Source of the DNA: Nostoc sp. UHCC 0702
GTDB lineage: Bacteria > Cyanobacteriota > Cyanobacteriia > Cyanobacteriales > Nostocaceae
Direction of reading: 5' to 3'
NCBI GenBank assembly: GCA_017164015.1
Contig: CP071065.1
Location: 2,322,501 to 2,386,500 of the forward strand
Length of the DNA: 64,000 bases
The translations under genes were made by a program, and so were the position numbers. A model generated the notes under the pieces. The model made no database searches, was not told the DNA's origin, and saw only the letters and a program-made list of their open reading frames with translations. This document shows, in pieces, positions 8,589 to 16,802 of the stretch; the first letter of the stretch is position 1, and the number at the start of each line of letters is the position of its first letter.

Positions 8589-8722
8589 TAGTACCCCTGT
8601 TTGCTACATTACCTCCGTTAATTATTTCATTGATCATTTCTGCTGTTATGGTTGTACTGTTGACCTATGTTGTCATGCCAAGGGTGACTCGTCTGTTTAG
8701 CTCTTGGCTATATGGGAAATGA
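8589..8722 (+). pseudogene. 3' part of the ABM-domain membrane protein, separated by the IS
   Basis: The frame reads ILVPLFATLPPLIISLIIS, then AVMVVLLTYVVMPRVTRLFSSWLYGK and stop at 8722. That is two hydrophobic helices and the typical end of ABM-domain membrane proteins. Its missing front is at 6665-7076. Removing about 1.5 kb rejoins INLLN with ILVPLF in a plausible helix. Confidence 0.7.
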
Positions 8723-8723
8723 T

Positions 8724-8845
8724 GAGAAGGATATTTCTAACCGAAGGCGTGATTGGTTCTGGAAATTAGCTCATGAGCTAACCAATAAGTTTGATATACT
8801 ATGCTTCGAGACACTGAAACTCAAGGGAATGCAACGCCTTTGGGG
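8724..8845 (+). pseudogene. fragment of a second, different TnpB gene
   Basis: The frame from about 8712 reads NRRRDWFWKLAHELTNKFD and ILCFETLKLKGMQRLWG, a hallmark internal segment of another TnpB subgroup (the E of the RuvC site lies in CFETL). It breaks off at GGGGAAGCTGGGG repeats. The intact TnpB next door has different sequence here, so this is a remnant of an unrelated insertion at the same hot spot. Confidence 0.65.
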
Positions 8846-9036
8846 AAGCTGGGGAAGCTGGGGAACTCGGGGCCCCACAACCGCTCGTGAGGAGTCACTG
8901 CGGTGAGGTAGCCCCCGACAGGAGCGGTTCCCGTCGTTAGCGCAGCGGTAGCGTTAGCGAAGCGTTAGCGACGAAGGAGCGTCGGTACGAGCGTCTGGGG
9001 GACTGCCGAACCCGGAGGGTCTTAGAGTTTCCCCAA
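8840..9036. repeat. GC-rich composite repeat region
   Basis: It contains AGCTGGGG repeats, a stretch of GCGTTAGCGAAGCGTTAGCG palindromic units, and a GTTTCCCCAAGTGGAGCAAGTGGCG module. A near copy of that module occurs inside the NRPS-borne element (about 44628-44655). No ORF here is credible, including the 68-codon frame at 9037-9243. Confidence 0.6.
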
Positions 9037-9239
9037 GTGGAGCAAGTGGCGTTGGGGATTAAGGGCAGCAGGGGGAGAAAGAAAAGTAATTTGTATCAAG
9101 AATTTTGTGAAATGGTATCAGAATCAATAGATGAAAATTGGTTGTGCTTTTTTCATGTTCCGTTACTGGGGTGCTTGTTCTTACAGGCATTGCTTCATTT
9201 TTTGCACAGCTACTACAAGCGCGATCGCTCTTTTTTAGT

Positions 9240-12200
9240 CTAAAGTCCAGTAATAAGCTGTTTTTTATCAGTCACTGCCCCCAACAATTTCAGTGTTGCA
9301 ATAGTAGCTGTAGTTAAACCTGTAACTTCCATAATATTCATGCCCACATATGGTTTCTCGGCTTGCAAAATTTTTAAGCACTCACCTGTTGCTACATCCC
9401 ATAGTCGAATTGTCTCATCATCACCACTACTAGCCAGAATCTGATTATCAGGACTAAAGAGGATTGACCAAAGCCTGCCTGTATGTCCTTGTAAAGTTTT
9501 GATAGATTCACCTGTACTAACATCCCACAAATTGACTGTATTATCTTCGCTGCAACTAGCTAGTATCTGGTCATCTAGACTAAAGGCAACTGCCTTTAAC
9601 CAACCTGTACTTGCCTGCAAAGTTCTGTAGCATTCACCAGTGCTGACACGCCATAACTTGATCGTTCCATCATGACTGCTACTTGCAAGTAGTTCACCAT
9701 TTGAACTGAAGGCAACGGACAAAACCCAATTATTATGCCCTTCTAGCGTTTTTTTGCACTCACCTGTGCTGACATCCCATAATTTAATAGTCTGATCCAA
9801 AGAACCACTTGCTAGCATTGTTCCTTGACGACAGAAGGCAACTGACCAAACCGCAGCCTGATGTCCATGCAATGTTTTTAAGCATTGCCCCGTACTGACA
9901 TTCCACAACTTCAACGTTTGATCTTCGCTGCTACTTGCCAATATTTGCTCATTTGGACAGAATGCAACTGACCAAACAGCAGCACTATGTCCCTGCAATG
10001 TTTTTAAGCATTGCCCCGTACCGACATCCCACAACCTTACCGAAGAGTCATGGCTGCCACTAACTAGTGTCTGTCCATTGGGACTAAAGACAACTGACCG
10101 AACCTCAGCACTATGTCCCTGAAACGTTTTCAAGCATTGACTAGTATTTACATCCCACAACCTGATAGAAGAATCATGACTACCACTTGCTAGTGTCTGT
10201 CCATTGGGACTAAAGGCGATTGAGAATACTTGATTATTATATCCCCGCAACATTTTGAGGCATTGCCCTGTACGAACATCCCATAGTCTCACTGTTTGGT
10301 CATAACTGCCACTTACTAGGAGATCCTCTTGTGGGCTAAAGGCTACCGACAATACCCAGCTTGAATGTCCGTGCAATGTCTTGAGGCATTCATATGTACT
10401 AAGACTCCACAGCCTTATAGTCTGGTCAAAACTGCCACTAGCTAAGATATCTCCCTGTGGACTAAAGGCAACTGAATAAATTTCATTAGAATGTCCCTGA
10501 AAAGTTGTGAGGCATTCACCTGTGTTAATATCCCACAACTTAATAGTCTGGTCGTCACTACCACTTGCCAGCATATTACCATCAGGACTGAGAGCAATTG
10601 ACCGTATACCATCACAATGTCCTTGAAAGGTTTTGAGGCATTCACCTGTGTTAATATCCCATAACTTAAGAGTCTGGTCATCACTGCCACTCACTAGCAT
10701 TTGTCCATCTTTACTGAAGACAACTGAGAGTACCCAACTTGTGTGTCCTCGGAAAGTTAAGAGACATTTACCAGTACACACATTCCATAACTTCATCGTC
10801 TGGTCATCACTGCCACTTACTAATGTATGATTATCTGGACTAAAAGCAACTGACCAAACTTCATGCTCATGTCCATACAAAGTTTGTAGGCATTGACCTG
10901 TGTTGATATCCCACAGCTTCACAGCATAATCAGTAGTACTGCTAGCAAGGATACTACCATCAGGACTAAAGGCTAGTGATACAACCCAATTAGTATGTCC
11001 CTTACAGGTTAGAAGCTGTTTCCAATCGTAAACTTGGTACAAGCGAATCTCACCATTGGTATCACCCATAGCGAAAAGTTTACCATCAGGGCTAAATGCT
11101 ACAGATAAAATACCACCAAAAGTTTCAGCAAAAACAGACTTAGCTAAATTGGCGTTTTGGAAATTGACATTGTGCAGTTTTACATTCTGTAAGTCTGCTT
11201 GCCAAACAGTTAAATTAGACAAATCATAGCCCTTTAAATTAATCTGAAGTTGACACAATAAATTGAGAATATTGCCAACTGTATACCCTGGTTCTAACGG
11301 AGATTCTTCTCGCAGCCTTGCTAGAATTTTATTTAATTGCTTTTCGATGCCTTTTTTATTTTTTAAATCAGTGAGTAGCCCATCTATTACTGGTCGGAGA
11401 ACGAGGCTAATTTGAGCTTCTCTTATATAGTCTTTAGCAGTTGCCTTCATTAAAGGATGGGAATTAAAAAACTCGATATGCTCAGTGACAATTTCTTCAC
11501 AAATATGCTCTATAAATACCTGAGACACATACTCCATAACTACAGGTTGTAAGGTGAAAGTTGCTGTATTTTTTTCAATTAGCGATCGCCGCACCAAAGA
11601 CTCTAGAGACTCTAGTAATTTTTGAGTTGACCTTGGTAAGATAATGTCTTGTCGCAACTCTGCTAAAGTAACTGGTTCACGATTAATTGCTAGCCAATAA
11701 ATTATTTCTTTTTCTAAATCTGACAACCGCTCAAACTGTTGATCTAAAATATCACGGATATCTCCAAATACAGATGTACTTTCTTGCAAAAATTGAGTCA
11801 CTTTACCATCAAAAATATCTTGAATAGTTGTAGCAACTATTTTCAAAGCTAATGGATTACCTGCATAAACTTCAATTAGTAATTTCAATTCATCTTCTGC
11901 CGCAGTTATCCCTTTAATTCTCAAGATTTCCTGTGCTTCCTGCACCTTCAAACCACTCAGGGGTAATGAGCGAACAGGTGCTTCTTTCCCTTCAAGTAAT
12001 GCTACTTCTTTGGGTTTTTCTCGACTAGTTAATATGATGCAGCTAGTGTGAGATGCTTCTCCTAACTGTTTGAAAAGCTCACCATATCCTTCATAACCTT
12101 CTCTATATTGTCCGGCCCGACTACCACCACGGAAAACTGACTCTACATTATCAAGTAACACTAGACAACGAGAATTTTGTAAAAAATAAATTAATCGTGA

Positions 12201-12782
12201 TATTCTTTCACTTACGTTTTCTGATAAGTTGCTTTCTATTTCCTGCTCATCAGATAGAACTTGGATCAAGCTAGCAATAATAGTTTTAACGGGTGGAGCT
12301 TCTCGTAGCGATCGCCAGATTACATATTCAAAGTCTTCTTGAATTTGTTGAGCAAGTTTCACAGACAATGCTGTTTTACCAATACCCCCCATTCCTAATA
12401 ATGCCACTAATTGGCAGCGCTCATTCAAAATCCATTGCTCTAAAGTACTCAGTTCTTCCTTCCGTCCATAAAAAACTGAACTTTGGGTAGCATTTCCCCA
12501 GTCAACCCGAGTATTTGAGTTTAAATAATCAGTTTTATCTAATTCGTAATTAAAAACTAAAAATAGCTTTTCCAGAGTTTTTTTATCAACTCCTCCTTCA
12601 CGATTTAAGACTTTAGAGATGGTACTGGAATATAATCCTGTAAGTGTACTCATCTCTTCGAGGGTGTAGCTATTTCCATAATTGTCATTTGCTTCTGACA
12701 TGCGTTTTGCTTCTTGAAGTTTTTGCAAACCTCTAGCAGTAAGTAAAACACCACGTTTACGTTTAAAATTTTTAGAATTCAT
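9240..12782 (-). CDS. STAND NTPase: HTH, NB-ARC and 14 WD40 repeats
   Basis: This 1180-residue protein starts with a basic, HTH-like segment (about 1-85: TLEEMSTLTGLYSSTISKVLN). An NB-ARC NTPase follows, with Walker A GMGGIGKTAL (about 134), Walker B CLVLLDNVES and sensor IILTSREK, then a helical region to about 510. After a short pentapeptide-like stretch (NLTVWQADLQNVKLHNVNFQ) come 14 WD40 repeats with GH...WD spacing, enough for two seven-blade propellers. Such proteins act as nucleotide-gated sensors or signalling hubs, and some bacterial STAND proteins are antiphage. There is no effector domain at the N-terminus other than the HTH. The WD40 repeats are very alike, suggesting internal duplication and recombination. 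The gene stands alone on this strand. Confidence 0.93.
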   Translation of the reverse strand: MNSKNFKRKRGVLLTARGLQKLQEAKRMSEANDNYGNSYTLEEMSTLTGLYSSTISKVLNREGGVDKKTLEKLFLVFNYELDKTDYLNSNTRVDWGNATQSSVFYGRKEELSTLEQWILNERCQLVALLGMGGIGKTALSVKLAQQIQEDFEYVIWRSLREAPPVKTIIASLIQVLSDEQEIESNLSENVSERISRLIYFLQNSRCLVLLDNVESVFRGGSRAGQYREGYEGYGELFKQLGEASHTSCIILTSREKPKEVALLEGKEAPVRSLPLSGLKVQEAQEILRIKGITAAEDELKLLIEVYAGNPLALKIVATTIQDIFDGKVTQFLQESTSVFGDIRDILDQQFERLSDLEKEIIYWLAINREPVTLAELRQDIILPRSTQKLLESLESLVRRSLIEKNTATFTLQPVVMEYVSQVFIEHICEEIVTEHIEFFNSHPLMKATAKDYIREAQISLVLRPVIDGLLTDLKNKKGIEKQLNKILARLREESPLEPGYTVGNILNLLCQLQINLKGYDLSNLTVWQADLQNVKLHNVNFQNANLAKSVFAETFGGILSVAFSPDGKLFAMGDTNGEIRLYQVYDWKQLLTCKGHTNWVVSLAFSPDGSILASSTTDYAVKLWDINTGQCLQTLYGHEHEVWSVAFSPDNHTLVSGSDDQTMKLWNVCTGKCLLTFRGHTSWVLSVVFSKDGQMLVSGSDDQTLKLWDINTGECLKTFQGHCDGIRSIALSPDGNMLASGSDDQTIKLWDINTGECLTTFQGHSNEIYSVAFSPQGDILASGSFDQTIRLWSLSTYECLKTLHGHSSWVLSVAFSPQEDLLVSGSYDQTVRLWDVRTGQCLKMLRGYNNQVFSIAFSPNGQTLASGSHDSSIRLWDVNTSQCLKTFQGHSAEVRSVVFSPNGQTLVSGSHDSSVRLWDVGTGQCLKTLQGHSAAVWSVAFCPNEQILASSSEDQTLKLWNVSTGQCLKTLHGHQAAVWSVAFCRQGTMLASGSLDQTIKLWDVSTGECKKTLEGHNNWVLSVAFSSNGELLASSSHDGTIKLWRVSTGECYRTLQASTGWLKAVAFSLDDQILASCSEDNTVNLWDVSTGESIKTLQGHTGRLWSILFSPDNQILASSGDDETIRLWDVATGECLKILQAEKPYVGMNIMEVTGLTTATIATLKLLGAVTDKKQLITGL

Positions 12783-13540
12783 GTATGATAAATTTATTAG
12801 TAATCTAATTTTGACGCTCGTTAACTTGGTAAATAAACAAATAGTGAGTTTTCATCAACAACCCGTGTATTTTGAGTTTAATTGTATTTATTGTAGCCAA
12901 ACTGCTCACCTTCATCTTCAATACTTTTTGCATTCATAGCTCAGTTGTCCCTATTTATACAGCCTGATTTATCTAGTAATAAATAGAGCTAAGTGATGTA
13001 AATAAAAGACAATGAAAAATTTTTGAGCAGAAATGTCTAAAATAATCTCAAATTCTAAAAATCATCTTTAATTTGAAGTTTACCCAGCCAATATACTTGA
13101 ATAACTTAAAAAAGCTTTTCGCGCAATGGCTTGAGCGGTGCTGAACTAAACTAAGTAGCTATCTAAGTGCTAGATGTTTGCTTGCGATCGCGCCTAGAGT
13201 AGTACTTAGGTGCGATCGCTCACTGTATTTAATTTACAGCCTTCTGCGCTGGCTGGGAATTATACATGGCTACAGGTTTTAAGATCACTTGCCATATTCC
13301 ATGCCTAGCAGGAATTTCAGAAAAATAGTAGATTTGTTTTGCATACTAAAAGTCCAGTTTTATGTCAAGCTACTATCACCTTTTAACTTCTCATCTGTAG
13401 TTAATACTGTAAGTGGGGCATGGGGAAGATCAGGGGAATAAGGGGGATGGGGGAGATGAGGGAGATAACTGCTAACTCCTCCCTGCTGCCTTCAACTTAT
13501 TTAAAGCGTTAAGCTAGAAAAAATCAGTTAAGTATTACTC
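12783..13540. other. intergenic region, divergent promoters
   Basis: About 760 bp separate two divergent genes. Two HIP1-centred sites (GCGATCGC near 13184 and 13212) flank a TAGAGTAGTACTTA palindrome. At 13425-13475 there is a G-rich GGGGGATGGGGGAGATGAGGG tract. No ORF or RNA gene was recognised. Confidence 0.5.
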
Positions 13541-14146
13541 ATGCTTAATATTAAAGAACAGGTAGATACTTTCGCCAAAAAATTTGTTCCATCCTACCGA
13601 TTCATTCGTTCACAAGAATCTACGATTGATAGCAGCCATTTGCCTCAAAGAGAACTAAATATCAACTCTATTAAAGTTCTTAACTGGAATATTGCTAAAA
13701 ACAATTATGATAAAATCTGGCTCAAAGATTTTTTTAATATTGTTGAATATTACCAACCAGATTTGATATTTTTACAAGAATTCCGTCTAGAATTAGGGAG
13801 AAAAAAATTAGGAAAATGGATAGGGATGAATTGGAGTTATGCCCCTAATTTTATCGATGCACATCATCAAAGTTATTCAGGAATTTTTACAGCATCTACA
13901 ATCAGTCCACTGACTAAAAAAGTTTTAATTACTAGGCATTATGAACCTATTATTAAAACTCCTAAAATTTCTCTAATCACTGAATATCCTCTATTTAATA
14001 ATAAAACAACTATCCTAGCAATCAATAGCCATTTGATTAATTTTGTAGATTTAAATAAATTTAAAATACAACTGCATGAATTAGAAATGGTGTTATCTGC
14101 ACATCATGGGCCCCTGATATTTTCAGGAAGCCAAGCAAGGAATTAG
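13541..14146 (+). pseudogene. endonuclease/exonuclease/phosphatase-family gene, 3' end deleted
   Basis: These 201 codons encode the front of an EEP-fold phosphodiesterase: VLNWNIAKNNYDK (first metal site), PDLIFLQEF (catalytic Glu), AINSHLINF and HHGPLIFSG. The family continues with a G-D-F-N motif. Here the frame switches at GS to QARN-stop, exactly where cardiolipin-synthase sequence begins in another frame. A deletion has fused the two genes near 14125. The product lacks the catalytic Asp/His half and is probably inactive. Confidence 0.75.
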
Positions 14147-15065
14147 AATCTACTTTCTCTACGATGAAATTGGTTCAAAAAAACTATCCCGCTCATATAT
14201 CAAATCTCTAGAACACAATGGAATTAGAGTCAGTGCATTCAACACCACTAAAGGTAAAGGGAATCGTTTCCAACTCAATTTCCGCAACCATCGCAAAATT
14301 ATCGTGGTCGATGGTGAAATAGCATTTGTAGGTGGTCTAAATATTGGTGATGAATACTTAGGAAAAAATCACCGCTTGAGTCCTTGGCGCGACACCCATA
14401 TGATACTCCAAGGCCCGACTGTACAAACCCTGCAAAACTCATTTATACGAGATTGGTATTGGGCGACTCGCAAAATTATTGAAGTTAACTGGCAAGTCAA
14501 AGCTAATCAAGAAATTAACCAAACTGCATTTATACTTCCTACAGGCCCCGCAGATCAACTACCAGCCTGTAAGCTTTTTTTCGTCAACATAATTAATCAA
14601 GCTCAGACTCTCCTCTGGATTGCCAGTCCTTACTTTGTCCCAGACGAATCAACATTGTCAGCCTTAAAACTGGCTGCAATGCGGGGTGTAGATGTGCGAA
14701 TTATCTTACCAAACCGACCCGATCACTTACTTGTTTATCTATGTTCTTTCTCTTACTATACAGAAATGGAGGCAATTGGTATCAAACTATATCGTTACAA
14801 AAATGGGTTCATGCACCAGAAAATTATACTCATCGATCAGGATATGGCAGGGGTAGGAACTGTTAACTTAGATAATCGCTCTTTCACCCTCAACTTTGAA
14901 GTAATGGGCTTTGTTGTCGAGCCTGGCTTTGTCCAAAGTGTAAAAAAAATGTTAAAGGCTGATTTAGCTGCTTGTGTTGCTGTTGATTTATCTGAATACC
15001 ATAGAAAACCTTTTTGGTTCAAGTTAGCCGTGAGAATTTCTCGCTTGCTAACTCCTTTACTTTAA
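14118..15065 (+). pseudogene. cardiolipin synthase / phospholipase D family gene, 5' end deleted
   Basis: The frame is open from 14118 and is recognisable from about 14130 (AKQGIRIYFLYDEIGSKKLS). It keeps both HKD motifs: HRKIIVVD (His codon 14289) followed by GGLNIGDEY, and HQKIILID (His codon 14814). It ends PFWFKLAVRISRLLTPLL. The usual N-terminal membrane helices and first domain (about 160-180 of about 480 residues) are gone, and no start codon with a ribosome site precedes the first HKD. It is the right-hand half of the deletion fusion with the EEP gene. A start inside the HKD motif at GTG 14304 would give an inactive protein. Confidence 0.75.
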
Positions 15066-15135
15066 AGTAATACCAATTCTTCGCTACAGAATTGTTCAAT
15101 TTAGTTGCAGCGCTTGCTCCAAGCAAACCACTTGA

Positions 15136-15399
15136 TGGATAGTAAGTAAACTCCTCTTACAACTAGATAGGGAGTATGTTCTCTTAGTCGTAGATGATCA
15201 GGGTAGCGGTGTACCACCAAAAATGGTAAATACTTTATTTCAAAAGTTTTTTCAAGGCAAAGATAAATCAGGCAGAGTTGGATTAGGTCTTTATTTTTGC
15301 CGAATCACAGTTGAACGTTGGGGAGGTAAAATTGGTTATTTTCCACGTCAAACAGGCGGTTCCAAATTTTGGTTCCGCCTGCCAAGACCAGTTAGTTAA
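15136..15399 (+). pseudogene. histidine kinase C-terminal fragment
   Basis: An open stretch of 87 codons without a good start contains VDDQGSGVPPKM (G1 box), LFQKFFQGKDKSG and GLGLYFCRITVERWGGKIGY (G2 box), and ends FWFRLPRPVS. This is the last part of a HATPase domain. Nothing of the kinase's sensor or HisKA part is upstream, so it is a relic. Confidence 0.7.
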
Positions 15400-15556
15400 C
15401 TGATGATTGATGAGTGTTGACTAATGACTGTTAACACTCAGCATATAGGAATCCTCAATGATATGTGAAAAATTTGAAGTAATGTAGGGCAAGCTCTACC
15501 CACCATACTTGTATTTCAAAAATCAAATAGTATTCCTATAGTTTTTGTTTACTTTT

Positions 15557-15769
15557 CTAGTAACCAATCAAGTGCAAAACATCACGAACTACACTATAGC
15601 CAGCTAAATCCCAAAGTAAATAGGCTATAAAGCCAATCATTGCAAAACGACCGTTCCAAATTTCGGTTTGGGGTGTCCAGCCAAAGAGAAAAGCATTACG
15701 GTCTACGCCATTGTATTCTGGTGCAACAGCTGGTGGGTTAGTAGATGGACGAGTTTCACGGGTTGCCAT
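15557..15769 (-). CDS. hli: high light-inducible protein (Hlip), chlorophyll a/b-binding family
   Basis: This 70-residue single-helix protein has the CAB-fold helix EIWNGRFAMIGFIAYLLWDLAGY, containing the chlorophyll-binding E-x-x-N-G-R-x-A-M-I-G signature. Hlips bind chlorophyll and carotenoid in the thylakoid membrane and protect photosystems under excess light. The ATG at 15769 is chosen because a GGAG site lies nine bases upstream; the longer frame starting at TTG overlaps that site. It is tandem with the next hli gene, about 87% identical in the helix, which indicates recent duplication. Confidence 0.93.
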   Translation of the reverse strand: MATRETRPSTNPPAVAPEYNGVDRNAFLFGWTPQTEIWNGRFAMIGFIAYLLWDLAGYSVVRDVLHLIGY

Positions 15770-15833
15770 TTTTTTCTCCAAAATGTTGATGAATGTTGAC
15801 TGTTAACAGTCAGGATAGTTTTTGTTTACTTTT

Positions 15834-16046
15834 CTAGTAACCAATCAAGTGCAATACATCACGAAGTACGCTATAGCCAGCTAAATCCCAAAGTAAGTAA
15901 GCTATAAAGCCAATCATGGCAAAACGACCATTCCAGATTTCAGCTTGGGGTGTCCAGCCAAACAGAAATTCATTGCGATCGCGACCATTGTAAGCTACAG
16001 CAACAGGTGGTATATCGGTAGATGGGCGAGTTTCACGAGTTTCCAT
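15834..16046 (-). CDS. hli: high light-inducible protein (Hlip), second tandem copy
   Basis: This 70-residue Hlip has the same E-I-W-N-G-R-F-A-M-I-G helix and the same ending (VLHLIGY) as its neighbour; differences cluster in the N-terminal 25 residues. The ATG at 16046 is preceded by AGGAGAAAAAA. The spacing to the downstream hli is 64 bp without an evident terminator, so co-transcription is likely. Function as for the first copy. Confidence 0.93.
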   Translation of the reverse strand: METRETRPSTDIPPVAVAYNGRDRNEFLFGWTPQAEIWNGRFAMIGFIAYLLWDLAGYSVLRDVLHLIGY

Positions 16047-16091
16047 TGTTTTTTTCTCCTGGATCAAGCTAATTTTTAAATACTGGATTTT

Positions 16092-16281
16092 CTAGTAACT
16101 AATCAGGCGGGAAATATCTCAAACTACCCCACAGGTAACTAAATCCCAAAGTAGATAAGCAATAACGCCAATCATGGCAAAACGTCCGTTTGGGGTGTCC
16201 AGCCAAATCAAAAACCATTGCGATCGCTAGCTTTGTATTGTCTGGAAATTGTTGACAAATTTGTGGAGGAGCGAGATTCCA
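16092..16281 (-). pseudogene. third hli copy, decayed
   Basis: Reading from ATG 16281 gives MESRSSTNLS...YKASDRNGF, then an in-frame stop and FGWTPQT. A short deletion removes the E-I-W-N part and shifts frame into GRFAMIGVIAYLLWDL, and further stops precede the LISY end. It is a clear dead paralogue of the two intact hli genes and lies upstream of them in the same orientation. Confidence 0.75.
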
Positions 16282-16420
16282 TTTTTTTGTCCTGAGCAAT
16301 TTGTTACTTAACTTTAAGTTAGCTATTTATCAGTCAGTTGCTTTCCGCCTCTAGGCACAATATACAGGCACTTCTTGTGGACGATTATCAGAAACTTATC
16401 CGTGCTGACAAATCCGTCTT

Positions 16421-16446
16421 GAGGAGGTGATAAAAAAAGTATGTAG
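16421..16446 (+). promoter_or_regulatory. strong Shine-Dalgarno with an AUG-stop mini-ORF
   Basis: GAGGAGGTGA at 16421-16430 is an almost full anti-SD complement and is followed by ATG-TAG at 16441-16446. No ORF follows. It may be chance, the remnant of a lost gene start, or a minimal regulatory ORF. Confidence 0.25.
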
Positions 16447-16507
16447 TTGTAAATAAATGTAAAGCTGTGATAACTGACTTGTGAGTAAACTATAAATTAA
16501 AGAAATA

Positions 16508-16591
16508 AATTCGCTCTGATGAAATCATTAAAAATTACAGGCTACTAATCAGTAAATAGCAAGCTTTTCATTACATCATCAAGAGCGAATT
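16508..16591. repeat. long imperfect inverted repeat
   Basis: Arms of about 26 bp begin with perfect AATTCGCTCT / AGAGCGAATT and continue with GATGA.../...TCATC and AAAA/TTTT, around a loop of about 30 nt. It lies about 210 bp upstream of the next gene. It could be an RNA structure or a relic of a small palindromic element. Confidence 0.55.
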
Positions 16592-16802
16592 ATATGACAA
16601 CTTATTTCGTGAGATAAGTAAAATTCTATCTATCGCTAGATATAGTTTTCAAACTTTAGAGAGATGCTTTAAACGCCTAAATTCCACGATTCTGTAAGCT
16701 ACAGGAGTTAGGTATTGCCATAGATACAGAGATATATACACAGTTGCTTGTCATGAATAAATTCTTAATCCCCCAAATTTAAAGCTAGAAGAAGGAAATA
16801 CA

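Noticed and set aside
9037..9243. 68-codon hydrophobic ORF before the STAND gene
   Set aside because: It begins in a composite repeat, and the hydrophobic stretch is not convincing as a helix with charged borders. It overlaps the end of the STAND gene.
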